From: Limnohabitans sp. JirII-31
GTDB lineage: Bacteria; Pseudomonadota; Gammaproteobacteria; Burkholderiales; Burkholderiaceae_C
Direction of reading: 5' to 3'
Length of the DNA stretch: 64,000 bases
Assembly: GCF_002778315.1 (NCBI RefSeq)
Contig: NZ_NESA01000003.1
Location: forward strand, 1 to 64,000
This document shows positions 8,870-17,413 of this stretch, in pieces; within the stretch, counting starts at the first letter, position 1, and each line of letters starts with the position of its first letter. A model generated the notes under the pieces. That model saw nothing but the letters and a program-made list of their open reading frames with translations, did no database searches and was not told the origin of the DNA. A program made the position numbers and the translations under genes.

Positions 8870-9856
8870 TTACTCTTTGGGCGCGCCAGAGTCTTTGACG
8901 ATGGCCTCGTAACGCTTGATCTCCGACAGCGTGAACTTGGCAAAGTCTGCCGACGAGCCGCCCAACACCTCGGCCCCCATCTCGGTCAAACGGTTGCGAA
9001 TGTCGGGTGTCTTCAGCAACTTGTTGACCTCGGCATTCAGGCGCTCCACCACCTCAGCAGGTGCGTTGGCTGGCAGCATCAAGCCATACCAAGCCGAGGC
9101 AATCATGGGTGTGCCCGCTTCGGTGAACGTGGGCACTTGCGGCAAGGCAGGCAAGCGCTTGGCAGAGGCAACGGCCAAGGGCTTGAGCAAACCACCCCGA
9201 ATGCTGCCCAGCGAGCCGGTGTCAATCATCATGTCGATGTGGCCAGCAATCAGGTCTTGCGCTGCGGGGCCACTGCCTTTGTAGGGCACATGGCGAATGT
9301 CAATGCCAGCCGCCGTTTTGAACTGCGCCCCCGCCAGGTGCTGCGAGCCACCGATGCCCGCCGAGCCATAGGTGTAGGCACCGGGCGATTGCTTGGCCGC
9401 CGTCACGATGTCTTTGAGCGAATGCCAAGGCGACTTGGTGGGCACCACCATCACGTTGGGAATGGCACACAAGGACAGCACAGGTGTGAAGTCATGCACC
9501 GGGTCAAAACCCAGCTTGTTGTAGAGGTGCGGTGCCGCTGCGTTGGTGGAGCTGGTGGCCAACAAAATGCTGTAGCCATCGGCTTTTTCTTTGACAAACG
9601 ATTGGGTGCCAATCACACCGCCGGCACCGCCTTTGTTGTCCACCACCACGGGCACACCCATGGCTTGCGACAGCGGCTGGGCCAGCATGCGTGCAATTTG
9701 GTCGGTCGCACCACCGGCGGCCCAAGGCACCAAAATTTTGATGGGCTTGTCCGGGTAAGCGGCCCACGAAGCACCGACACAGAGGCTAAGTGCGGCAACC
9801 GCGATGGCTTGGCGACGGCCCCACACAGCGGCGCAAGTCAATGGGTGTGACGACAT
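8870..9856 (-). CDS. Bug-family (TctC-like) periplasmic solute-binding protein 1
   Basis: 328 residues with a signal peptide ending near ASWA, then the family opening YPDKPIKILVPWAAGGATDQIAR and the pattern VVVDNKGGAGGVIG, GSAGIGGSQHLAG, VPYKGSGPA. Bug proteins bind carboxylates or other small ligands in the periplasm, sometimes for TctAB transporters, which are absent here. It begins one base after the RraA-like gene and closes the amidohydrolase-RraA-Bug operon, so the ligand is probably a substrate of those enzymes. Confidence 0.92.
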   Translation of the reverse strand: MSSHPLTCAAVWGRRQAIAVAALSLCVGASWAAYPDKPIKILVPWAAGGATDQIARMLAQPLSQAMGVPVVVDNKGGAGGVIGTQSFVKEKADGYSILLATSSTNAAAPHLYNKLGFDPVHDFTPVLSLCAIPNVMVVPTKSPWHSLKDIVTAAKQSPGAYTYGSAGIGGSQHLAGAQFKTAAGIDIRHVPYKGSGPAAQDLIAGHIDMMIDTGSLGSIRGGLLKPLAVASAKRLPALPQVPTFTEAGTPMIASAWYGLMLPANAPAEVVERLNAEVNKLLKTPDIRNRLTEMGAEVLGGSSADFAKFTLSEIKRYEAIVKDSGAPKE

Positions 9857-9857
9857 C

Positions 9858-10520
9858 TCAGACTCCTTTTTGTTTCAACGCGATGCCCACCCAAGCCGAT
9901 GAGTAACGGCCGTGCAGGATGTCTTCGATGGTGGCTTTTTCGTCGGCCACTTTGTCATGGGCTTTCTTGGCCACTGCCAGCGCTTCGGCAGGCGTGATGG
10001 CCACCAGCCCATCGCCGTCCCCCACGATGATGTCACCCGGGTTGACCAGCATGCCGCCCACGGTCACCGGCACGTTGATGCTGCCGGGCCCCTCTTTGTA
10101 GGGACCACGCAGGTTGATGCCTCGCGCCCAGCACGGGAATTGGTGGGTCTCAAACGCATCCACATCACGCACGGCACCGTCTATCACAAAGGCCAGTGCG
10201 CCTTGCATGCGGGCCGAGGTCATCATGATCTCGCCCACCAAGGCGCGCGAGACATCGCCCTCACCGTCCACCACCAACACATCACCCGGCTTGAGCATGT
10301 CCAGCGCTTGGTGAATCAACAGGTTGTCACCCGCACGCACACGCACCGTGAAGGCATTGCCACACACCGACACCTGTGAGCGATTGACTGGGTGCAAGCC
10401 GGTGGTACCGACCAGGCGGCCCATCACGTCACTGATGACGGAAGACGGCAGCCCCTGCAAGGCTTGGACGCCTTCAGCAAACGCTTCTTGACGTGGGTGG
10501 ATAAAAATTCCGTTGGCCAT
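9858..10520 (-). CDS. RraA-fold protein, probable 4-carboxy-4-hydroxy-2-oxoadipate/HMG aldolase-like
   Basis: 220 residues with the RraA/LigK fold signatures SSVISDVMGR near the N-terminus, GDVLVVDGEGDVSRALVGEIM, VIDGAVRDVD and NPGDIIVGDGDGLVAI. The family includes the RNase E inhibitor RraA, but the catabolic setting favours the divalent-metal aldolases of aromatic meta-cleavage pathways (LigK/ProA type), where the GxxxD and R-D residues bind metal and pyruvate. It lies between a LigI-like hydrolase and a Bug gene on the same strand. Substrate unknown. Confidence 0.85.
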   Translation of the reverse strand: MANGIFIHPRQEAFAEGVQALQGLPSSVISDVMGRLVGTTGLHPVNRSQVSVCGNAFTVRVRAGDNLLIHQALDMLKPGDVLVVDGEGDVSRALVGEIMMTSARMQGALAFVIDGAVRDVDAFETHQFPCWARGINLRGPYKEGPGSINVPVTVGGMLVNPGDIIVGDGDGLVAITPAEALAVAKKAHDKVADEKATIEDILHGRYSSAWVGIALKQKGV

Positions 10521-10596
10521 ATGATTTCCTTTATTCGCTCAATTCTCTCAGTGCGTATTCTCAAACATTCAGAGCAGATTCAGTGCTTGACGCGTC

Positions 10597-11394
10597 TCAC
10601 GCAGACCAATAAAGCTGCCGAGCATTAGCACTTAAGACCTGCTCACGGTGCGCTGCGCCCACCCAATCTTCTAAGGATGAAAACAATGTGCTGTATTGGG
10701 CCAAGGCCTCGTGGTTGGTGCACGGCCAATCACTGCCCCATAGCAAGGCGGCAACGCCCAACTCCCCCAACCACAGGCGCGCCAGTTGCACCGGGTCCAC
10801 CCCAACCAAGCGGTAGGCACCACTGAGTTTGATGTAGGTGGGTGTGTGTTGTGCATGTCGCACCAAAGCGGCCACGGTGGGGTCTTGCATGTGTGCCCGC
10901 TCGGGCTTGGCCATGTGGTCCACCACCAGTGGCAACTGCGGGGGCAGCTGCGCCAACACACCCGGCAAGCTGCCCTTGTCGGTGTGCACTTCCAAGTGCC
11001 AACCCAAGGCCAGCATGGTCTCCCACAGCGCATCGGCGGCGGACCAATCTGTCAGCGCATGCGACACCCCAGCCAGATTGAGCCGCACCCCACGCACACC
11101 GGCTGCATGCAGCAGGTTCAAGGCGTCGCGCCCCGTGCTGGGCTCCACCACCGCCACACCGCGCAACACGCCAGGATGAGCCTGCAAGGTGTGAACCAGC
11201 CGCGTGTTGTCGGCCCCCAAGAAACTGGGTTGCACCAACACACCATGCGTCACGCCCAGCGGCTGCGCCTGTGCCATCCAGTCTTCCACACGGGCGCTGT
11301 AGGCGGGCACATAACGCGCACCCGCGATGGCCTGGCCCGCTGCAAAGACATGGAAATGGGTATCGACGAAAAAATTTGGCGCTGTCAGGTTCAT
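10597..11394 (-). CDS. Amidohydrolase-2 family protein, LigI-like (2-pyrone-4,6-dicarboxylate hydrolase type)
   Basis: 265 residues from ATG 11394; ATG 11412 would add six residues but overlaps a palindromic operator. The N-terminal metal motif DTHFHVF, the later HTD (in VHTDKG), a central VDHMAKP and the C-terminal LLWGSDWPCTNHE fit the TIM-barrel amidohydrolase-2 family, to which LigI belongs. With the RraA/LigK-like gene downstream it could open a lactone or pyrone ring and pass the acid to the aldolase; this is inference. It is divergent from the HutC-type regulator at 11434, which presumably controls it. Confidence 0.82.
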   Translation of the reverse strand: MNLTAPNFFVDTHFHVFAAGQAIAGARYVPAYSARVEDWMAQAQPLGVTHGVLVQPSFLGADNTRLVHTLQAHPGVLRGVAVVEPSTGRDALNLLHAAGVRGVRLNLAGVSHALTDWSAADALWETMLALGWHLEVHTDKGSLPGVLAQLPPQLPLVVDHMAKPERAHMQDPTVAALVRHAQHTPTYIKLSGAYRLVGVDPVQLARLWLGELGVAALLWGSDWPCTNHEALAQYSTLFSSLEDWVGAAHREQVLSANARQLYWSA

Positions 11395-11405
11395 GCGGTA
11401 TATTT

Positions 11406-11423
11406 TAGTCATCTAGATGTCTA
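11406..11423. promoter_or_regulatory. Palindromic operator for HutC-type GntR regulator
   Basis: TAGTCATCTAGATGTCTA is an inverted repeat that fails at only one pair, with centre TCTAGA. It lies in the 39-base divergent gap between the amidohydrolase (start 11394) and the gntR gene (start 11434). HutC/UTRA regulators commonly bind TCTAGA-centred palindromes, so autoregulation plus control of the operon is likely. Confidence 0.6.
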
Positions 11424-11433
11424 GCTTTCATCC

Positions 11434-12174
11434 ATGACCGCCACCTTGCTGCCACACACCCCCGGACAAAGCCGCTACGGCACGCTGGCCAGCGCTTTGC
11501 GCGAACGCATCTTGCAAGGTGAGTGGGCCCCGGGCGAAGTCATTCCCGCCGAATCTGCACTGGCACAAGCCTATGGGGTGGCGCTTGGCACCATCCGACA
11601 AGCGCTGGCACTGCTGGTGGAAGACGGTGTTTTGCAACGCCGCCATGGCAAGGGCACCTTTGTCACCAAAGGGGTCGATGGCGCCTCGATGATGCGGTTT
11701 TTTCGGTTTCGCGGCGCAGAGGGCCAAAGCGAGCCACCACAGTCGCGCATTCTGTCGAGCCGCGTGCGCCGTGCCACGACTGCCGAGGCACAGGCTTTCG
11801 GGATCGACAAGGCGGCTGCACATGTCTTTCAATTCGAACGCCTGCGCAGTTTGAACAAGCAACCATGCTTGCTAGAGACGATCGTGTTGCCCCTGCCTCT
11901 CTTTGGCGCATTGGCTGAATCCGACACAGCACGCTGGGACCACTTGCTCTACCCCATGTACCAAAGCCGCTGCGGCGTGGTGATACAGCACACACAAGAC
12001 CACCTGAGCTGCTCCCAGCTCAACACCACCCAAGCCAAACGGCTGCGACTCGATGCGGGCCACCCCTGCGTGCTGGTCGAACGCCAGGCCTTTGACATGG
12101 CGGGGCGTTGCGTCGAATTGCGCACCACGCGTGGCGACGCCTTTTCATTCAAGTACACCGCGCAACTGCGCTAA
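11434..12174 (+). CDS. GntR-family transcriptional regulator, HutC/UTRA type
   Basis: 246 residues. The winged helix lies at about 15-80 (LRERILQGEWAPGEVIPAES, then GTIRQALALLVEDGVLQRRHGKGTFV). The UTRA ligand-binding domain follows at about 95-240, with FQFERLRSLNKQPCLLETIVLP and HPCVLVERQAFDMAGRCVELRT. These domains sense a small effector, usually a pathway metabolite. It is divergent from the amidohydrolase operon across a TCTAGA palindrome and is followed by two Bug genes on its own strand. Confidence 0.92.
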   Translation: MTATLLPHTPGQSRYGTLASALRERILQGEWAPGEVIPAESALAQAYGVALGTIRQALALLVEDGVLQRRHGKGTFVTKGVDGASMMRFFRFRGAEGQSEPPQSRILSSRVRRATTAEAQAFGIDKAAAHVFQFERLRSLNKQPCLLETIVLPLPLFGALAESDTARWDHLLYPMYQSRCGVVIQHTQDHLSCSQLNTTQAKRLRLDAGHPCVLVERQAFDMAGRCVELRTTRGDAFSFKYTAQLR

Positions 12175-12199
12175 CGCATTCCACCCTGAGGAGACTCCT

Positions 12200-13198
12200 A
12201 TGACACACCACACCACAGCGGCCCAACGACTGGGGCGCAGCACATGGGCTCTGGCCGTGCTCGCGCTTTGCGCCAGCGCCTCCACGGCCATGGCACAAGC
12301 CAGCTTTCCCACCAAGCCTGTGACCTTGGTGGTCACCTATCCCCCAGGTGGAGGAGCCGACGCCATGGCCCGCTTGATTGCGCCCAAGATGGGCGAGGCC
12401 CTTGGACAAGCCGTCATCATCGAGAACAAGCCCGGTGCGGGCGGTCAGATTGGCGCCTCAGCCGTGGCCAAAGCCGCACCCGATGGCTACACGCTGATGC
12501 TGGATGCGTCGTCGTTCGCAGCCAACCCCGCGCTCTACCCCAAGCTGCCCTACGACAGTTTGAAAGCCTTCAAGCCCATCGGCGTGGTGGCGCTGTTTCC
12601 CAACGTGGTGTTGGTGAACGCCAATTTCCCGGCCAAGAACGTGTCTGAATTGATCGCCACAGCCCGCAAGGCCAAAGACGCGGTGTCGTATGCCTCGTCG
12701 GGCAACGGCTCGGCCCAGCATTTGGCAGGCGCCTTGTTTGAATCGGCCGCCAAAGTCGACATGGTGCATGTGCCCTACAAAGGCGGTGGCCCGGCCCTCA
12801 ACGATGTGATGGGTGGTCAAGTGCCTTTGTTTTTTGGCAACTTGGCATCCACGCTGCAACATGTGCAATCGGGCAAGTTGAGGGCCTTGGCAGTGACCTC
12901 GGCCAAGCGCTCGGCCATCTTGCCCGACGTGCCCACACTGGCAGAGTCAGGGTTGACAGGCGCAGAGATCTACGAGTGGAATGCTGTCTTTGCCCCCGCC
13001 AACACCCCTGAGCCCATCGTGGCCAAATTGGTCAGCGCATTTCAAAAGTCACTGGAAGCGCCTGAGGTGCGCGCCCGGGTTGCCCAACTCGGCGGCGACA
13101 TACAAAAGAGCTCGCCCGATCAAGCCAAGGCCTTCATCCAACAACAGGTCAACCTTTGGAGTCACGTGATCAAAGAACGTGGCATCACCACCGAATAA
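12200..13198 (+). CDS. Bug-family periplasmic solute-binding protein 2
   Basis: 332 residues from ATG 12200, preceded by GAGGAGA. The signal peptide ends TAMAQA; the mature protein opens SFPTKPVTLVVTYPPGGGADAMARL. The family blocks IENKPGAGGQIGA, YASSGNGSAQHLAG and VPYKGGGPA are present. It lies 25 bases after the GntR gene and just before another Bug gene, so the three are probably co-transcribed. The two adjacent Bug proteins are clearly different in sequence and may bind different ligands of one pathway. Confidence 0.92.
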   Translation: MTHHTTAAQRLGRSTWALAVLALCASASTAMAQASFPTKPVTLVVTYPPGGGADAMARLIAPKMGEALGQAVIIENKPGAGGQIGASAVAKAAPDGYTLMLDASSFAANPALYPKLPYDSLKAFKPIGVVALFPNVVLVNANFPAKNVSELIATARKAKDAVSYASSGNGSAQHLAGALFESAAKVDMVHVPYKGGGPALNDVMGGQVPLFFGNLASTLQHVQSGKLRALAVTSAKRSAILPDVPTLAESGLTGAEIYEWNAVFAPANTPEPIVAKLVSAFQKSLEAPEVRARVAQLGGDIQKSSPDQAKAFIQQQVNLWSHVIKERGITTE

Positions 13199-13215
13199 AC
13201 CCAAGAAAGAAACCT

Positions 13216-14217
13216 ATGCCATGGCATGACCCCCTCCCTCTGAATCGCCGCCAATGGTTGGCACACGGCACGGCCTCGGCATTGGCGCTGTCGCCCCTGC
13301 TGTCGCACGCAGACACCTGGCCCACCAAACCTCTACGCCTGGTGGTGCCCTTTGCGCCGGGCGGCAGCTCTGAAATCGTGGCACGCGCCTTGGCGGGCGA
13401 GCTAGCCAAGACCATTGGCCAAAACGTGTTTGTGGAAAACAAACCCGGTGGTGCAGGCAACATTGCCATGCAAGAAGTGGCCAACTCAACCGATGAACAC
13501 ACTCTGGTGTTGGGACACATTGGCACCCTGGCGGTCAACCAATACATCTTTGCCAAACTGCCCTACGACCCCAACAAAGACTTCACGCCCATCACCCTGA
13601 TCTCCAAGGTGCCCAGCTTGTATGTGGTGCACCCCGACCTGCCGGTGAAAAACCTCAAAGAGTTTGTGGCGTACGCCAAGTCCAAACCCGGCCAGCTCAA
13701 TTACGGCTCGGCGGGCAACGGCAGCGCGGGACACCTGGCGTTTGAATACCTCAAGATGGCCACCGACACCTTCATGCTGCACGTGCCCTACCGTGGCACG
13801 GGGCCCATGCTGACCGACTTGATGGCAGGCCGCCTACAAGCCGCTGCCGTGGGCGCGCCGGCACTGCTGCCATTCATCAAAGCAGGCAAATTGCGCTGCA
13901 TCGCCACGGGCACCAGCACCCGACTGCCCCAGTTGCCCGATGTCGCCACCGTGGCCGAACAAGGCTACAAAGGCTTTGAGATGACGCAGTGGTACGGCTT
14001 GATGGCCCCCAGCAAGATGCACAAAGCCAACATCGACAAATTAGAAAAAGAAGCTGTGGCTGCCGCCCGCAGCAAGCTGGTGCATGACAAGCTCAGCCAA
14101 GACACCGCCCTGGCTGTGGGCAACACGGGGGCCGAGTTTGAGGCCTTCATCAAGCAAGAGCAAGCACGCTGGAAGCCGGTGATTGCCCGCGCTCAAATCA
14201 AACCCGAGGGGCTGTGA
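13216..14217 (+). CDS. Bug-family periplasmic solute-binding protein 3
   Basis: 333 residues from ATG 13216, 17 bases after Bug 2, with AAGAAAGAAA upstream. RRQWLAHGTASALALSPLLSHA looks like a Tat-type leader, unlike the Sec leader of Bug 2. The mature part starts TWPTKPLRLVVPFAPGGSSEIVAR, with VENKPGGAGNIA, YGSAGNGSAGHLA and VPYRGTGPM blocks. It converges on Bug 4; the short gap holds only a small GGCGC/GCGCC hairpin. Confidence 0.92.
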   Translation: MPWHDPLPLNRRQWLAHGTASALALSPLLSHADTWPTKPLRLVVPFAPGGSSEIVARALAGELAKTIGQNVFVENKPGGAGNIAMQEVANSTDEHTLVLGHIGTLAVNQYIFAKLPYDPNKDFTPITLISKVPSLYVVHPDLPVKNLKEFVAYAKSKPGQLNYGSAGNGSAGHLAFEYLKMATDTFMLHVPYRGTGPMLTDLMAGRLQAAAVGAPALLPFIKAGKLRCIATGTSTRLPQLPDVATVAEQGYKGFEMTQWYGLMAPSKMHKANIDKLEKEAVAAARSKLVHDKLSQDTALAVGNTGAEFEAFIKQEQARWKPVIARAQIKPEGL

Positions 14218-14241
14218 ACCTGTGGCGCGTGAGCGCCGCGT

Positions 14242-15210
14242 TCACTCGGGTTTGAAGCCCGCACCTTTCAACAACTCGGCGTTGTCGGTGATGTAGGTGT
14301 TGGTGTATTTGCGAAACTCATCGGTCGATTCGGTGATCGGTTCAATCCCCAGTTGCTCGAAAGCCCCCGACTTGGTGAGTTGTCGCACGGCCTCGTTAGC
14401 CGCTTTGTTGAGAATTTGCACCCGATCGTCCGACGTGCCTTTCGGTGCCCAGATGCCGTACCACGACTCGGTGACAAACTTCGGAAAACCACTCTCCACC
14501 GCCGTGGGCACATTGGGCATCACCGAGCTGCGCTTGGTGGTGGTCACGATGATGGGTTTGACTTTGCCGCTCTTGGCCATGCCTTGCAGCGAAATGATCG
14601 AGTCCATCAAAATTTGTGTGTGCCCACCCGCCACATCGGTCAGCGCGGGAGCAGTTCCTTTGTAAACCACGGTCGCCAAATTCAGGTTGCCTTGCTTGGC
14701 AAACATCAAGGTACCCAGATGGCTGGCAGCCCCCAAAGCAGGCAAGCCCGCCGTCCACTTGTCGGGGTTTTGTCGGGCAGCGTCCATCACCTCTTTGAGT
14801 TTGGTCTGCGGCAAATTGGGCGAGATCACCATCAGCAACGGGGCTTCGCCCACGCGCGCCACATAGGCGAAGTCGGTCCATGGGTCATAAGGCGGGTTGG
14901 CCGTGACCAACTTGGCAAGTGCATGCGTTGAGGCCGAGAACAGCAGCGTCATGCCATCGGGCGCCGAGGTCTGCACAAACTTGCCACCGATGGCCCCGTT
15001 GGCACCGGGTCGGTTCTCCACAATGATGGAGACGTTCAAGCCGGTCTGCATCTGCTTGGCAATCAAACGCGCGGCGTTGTCTACCCCGCCACCAGGCGCA
15101 AATGGCACGATCATTTTGATCGTGCCATCTGGAAATTTTCCTTGCGCTGAAGCCAACCCGGCTGTTAAAGCAAAAGCCAAACACAGCAGTTTTTTCATTC
15201 TGGACATCAT
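14242..15210 (-). CDS. Bug-family periplasmic solute-binding protein 4
   Basis: 322 residues, ATG 15210 with GAGGAGA five bases upstream. The Sec leader ends GLASA, then QGKFPDGTIKMIVPFAPGGGVDNAARL. VENRPGANGAIG, PALGAASHLG and VYKGTAPALTDV are the usual Bug blocks. It is the last gene of the FAH-hydantoinase operon, so its ligand is probably imported for HyuAB or the FAH-like hydrolase. Confidence 0.92.
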   Translation of the reverse strand: MMSRMKKLLCLAFALTAGLASAQGKFPDGTIKMIVPFAPGGGVDNAARLIAKQMQTGLNVSIIVENRPGANGAIGGKFVQTSAPDGMTLLFSASTHALAKLVTANPPYDPWTDFAYVARVGEAPLLMVISPNLPQTKLKEVMDAARQNPDKWTAGLPALGAASHLGTLMFAKQGNLNLATVVYKGTAPALTDVAGGHTQILMDSIISLQGMAKSGKVKPIIVTTTKRSSVMPNVPTAVESGFPKFVTESWYGIWAPKGTSDDRVQILNKAANEAVRQLTKSGAFEQLGIEPITESTDEFRKYTNTYITDNAELLKGAGFKPE

Positions 15211-15243
15211 CTCTGTCTCCTCAAAAAATTGGTGTGGTGCCGT

Positions 15244-15648
15244 TCAGTCACGGTACCCCTTGCGCCAGGCGTTCGAGCCCCCCAGCAGCAGCGCCTCGGG
15301 CGCTGGCCCGTGGAGCTTGGCATACGACTCGATGGTTTTGGTCATGCGCGGCAGCAGCCATTGCGCCACCGTCTCGCTGGCGGCGTCAGTGCCCAAGCGC
15401 TCAAGAATGCCACGCACTGCGCGATCTTGCGCATTGATCGGGCCGGGTGCGAGCAAAAACGCCACCACCTCAGCCTCACCCAGACGCTCACTTTCAGCCC
15501 ACAAGTAATCGGCAATGTCACGCTCGAAGTCTTCCAGCGTGACACTGATGCCCGTCATCGTGCAAGAGCACCCCAGCGCAATGTGCTGTGCCGACAACCG
15601 ATGCCAAAGATCGGCCAGATAGGCAGCTTGGGCTTGGGCGGTGCTCAC
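15244..15648 (-). CDS. Conserved-looking 134-residue protein of the hydantoinase operon, function unknown
   Basis: The start is uncertain: GTG 15648 (chosen; GAGGTGA upstream) or GTG 15657, both just after the hyuB stop. An overlapping longer frame reads back into hyuB and is unlikely. The protein has a CSC motif (GCSCTMTG) near residue 33, an acidic helix-rich middle (LEDFERDIADYLWAESERLGEAEVVAFLL) and a C-terminal NAWRKGYRD. No signal peptide or membrane segment. Acetone and acetophenone carboxylases related to HyuAB carry small extra subunits, so an accessory subunit is possible; no homology was established. Confidence 0.7.
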   Translation of the reverse strand: MSTAQAQAAYLADLWHRLSAQHIALGCSCTMTGISVTLEDFERDIADYLWAESERLGEAEVVAFLLAPGPINAQDRAVRGILERLGTDAASETVAQWLLPRMTKTIESYAKLHGPAPEALLLGGSNAWRKGYRD

Positions 15649-15658
15649 CTCGATCACC

Positions 15659-17413
15659 TCAGACAAGAACTTGGGCTCGCAGTTGTTCGGTTTGCGCCAG
15701 GTCCACTTGGTCCTGCGCATCGAGCACCACACCGTAGAGCTTCTTGGCCGCTTCGCGGCTCACGTAGCCTTCGCGCGTGTCGTGCGCCACTTTCTGCGGG
15801 TCACGCTTGAAGGGATGGCCAAAGCCACCACCACCGCCCGACAGCATCTTGTAGGCATCGCCGCGCTCCAAACGCACGTTGAAGATTTTGGCGTTTGGCA
15901 AGTCGTTGTTCCATTCGCCTTTGTGGCGAATGGCGATGCCGTTGCCAGCCGCTTCGCCACCGCCCTCCAAGCCCCAGGGCTTGCAGTGCATGCGGTCAAT
16001 CCGGGTGGTGACCGTGAAGGGTGACAAGGCTTGCACCACCATCTCTGCGCCCAAGCCACCGCGGTGTTCGCCTGCGCCTGCGCTGTCTTCACGAATTTTG
16101 TAGCTCTCCACCAGCACGGGGTATTTGGCTTCGAGCTGTTCGGTGGGGCTGTTGTGTGTGTCACCGTCGTTGATACACACCGTCACCGACACACCGTCTT
16201 CTGACGACTTGGCACCCCAACCGCCGCCCAAGGGGCCAATGCCCACAATGAACAAGCGACCGTCTTCGGGCGAAATGCCGTGGATGTTGGGGAACACCAA
16301 GTCAGCATGGTGGCCCGCAATCGTGCGGTGCGGAATGGCCGGAGCGAGGGCTTTGAAGATGGTGTCGATCACCGTCATCGGGAAGGTCATCCACACACGC
16401 ATGGGGTATGGCCGCTCGGCACTGATCACGGTGCCCATGGGCATGATCACCTTGAGGGGGCGGAAGCTGCCGTCGTTGACGGGATAGTCGGTGGGCGTGG
16501 TCAGGCATTTGTAGGCCACCTGCGCGCAGGCAATGCCGGTGGTGAACCCCGAGTTGTAAAAACCCTTGACCTGCTTGCTCACGTCCGACAAGTCCACCGT
16601 CATCTCGTCGCCTTGCACCGTCACCTTCACACGAATGGGAATGCGCTTGCCAATCTCCAGGCCGTCGTCGTCCATGAACGACTCGGCTTCGTACACGCCG
16701 TCCGGAATGGACAAGGTGTTTTGACGCGCCACGGCTTCAGACTGGTCCATGATCTGCTGGATCGAAGCCTGCACATCGGCATTGCCATAGCGTTGCACCA
16801 ACTCCAAGAAACGACGCTCACCGGTGGTCACGGCCGTGATCTGGGCCCGCAAGTCGCCCATGGCCCGCTCAGGCAAGCGCACGTTCATGGCAATGATGTC
16901 CACCAAGTCTTGGTTGACCTTGCCTGCGCTTTGGTACTTGACGATCGGAATTTGAATGCCTTCCGAGAAGATGTCCGTGGTGATTTGTCCCAAGCTGCCT
17001 CCCACGTCCAACCAGTGTGCCATGCAGCAGGTGAAGCCAATCAACGCGCCTTCATGGAACACGGGCATGGTGAAGGTGAAGTGGTTCAAGTGGCTGCCGG
17101 TGGTGTAGGCATCGTTGGTCACCAAGATATCGCCTGGGTGGATGTTGTCGTACCCGAAGTGACGAATCTTTGACTTGACGGTTTCCGACATGCCCCGAAT
17201 GAACATGGGCAATCCCAGACCAATCGACACGGTGTCACCCTCTTTGGTGAACAAACCCACGGTGAAGTCCAGCGCCTCATAAATGATGAGGTTGTAGGCC
17301 GTGCGCATCAAGTTGGTTTTCATTTCTTCCGTCACGGCAAACAAGCCATTGCGGATGATCTCGACGATCACAGGATCGACGGCATGGGTCGATGGAATAG
17401 CGTTGCTGGTCAT
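15659..17413 (-). CDS. Hydantoinase B/oxoprolinase family protein
   Basis: 584 residues, usual length for the B subunit. It opens DPVIVEIIRNGLFAVTEEMKTNLMRTAYN and has the family block HPGDILVTNDAYTTGSHLNHF, then a C-terminal RGGLGAEM and SGGGGGFGHPFKRD. With the A subunit it forms an ATP-dependent enzyme that opens hydantoin, 5-oxoproline or related cyclic amides, or carboxylates ketones in the acetone carboxylase branch; the substrate cannot be read from sequence. Its ATG overlaps the hyuA stop by four bases (ATGA), implying stoichiometric production. Cytoplasmic. Confidence 0.92.
   Translation of the reverse strand: MTSNAIPSTHAVDPVIVEIIRNGLFAVTEEMKTNLMRTAYNLIIYEALDFTVGLFTKEGDTVSIGLGLPMFIRGMSETVKSKIRHFGYDNIHPGDILVTNDAYTTGSHLNHFTFTMPVFHEGALIGFTCCMAHWLDVGGSLGQITTDIFSEGIQIPIVKYQSAGKVNQDLVDIIAMNVRLPERAMGDLRAQITAVTTGERRFLELVQRYGNADVQASIQQIMDQSEAVARQNTLSIPDGVYEAESFMDDDGLEIGKRIPIRVKVTVQGDEMTVDLSDVSKQVKGFYNSGFTTGIACAQVAYKCLTTPTDYPVNDGSFRPLKVIMPMGTVISAERPYPMRVWMTFPMTVIDTIFKALAPAIPHRTIAGHHADLVFPNIHGISPEDGRLFIVGIGPLGGGWGAKSSEDGVSVTVCINDGDTHNSPTEQLEAKYPVLVESYKIREDSAGAGEHRGGLGAEMVVQALSPFTVTTRIDRMHCKPWGLEGGGEAAGNGIAIRHKGEWNNDLPNAKIFNVRLERGDAYKMLSGGGGGFGHPFKRDPQKVAHDTREGYVSREAAKKLYGVVLDAQDQVDLAQTEQLRAQVLV

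Noticed and set aside
14224-14237. GGCGC-GTGA-GCGCC hairpin between converging Bug genes
   Set aside because: The stem is only five pairs and no U run follows on either strand, so a terminator call is not supported.
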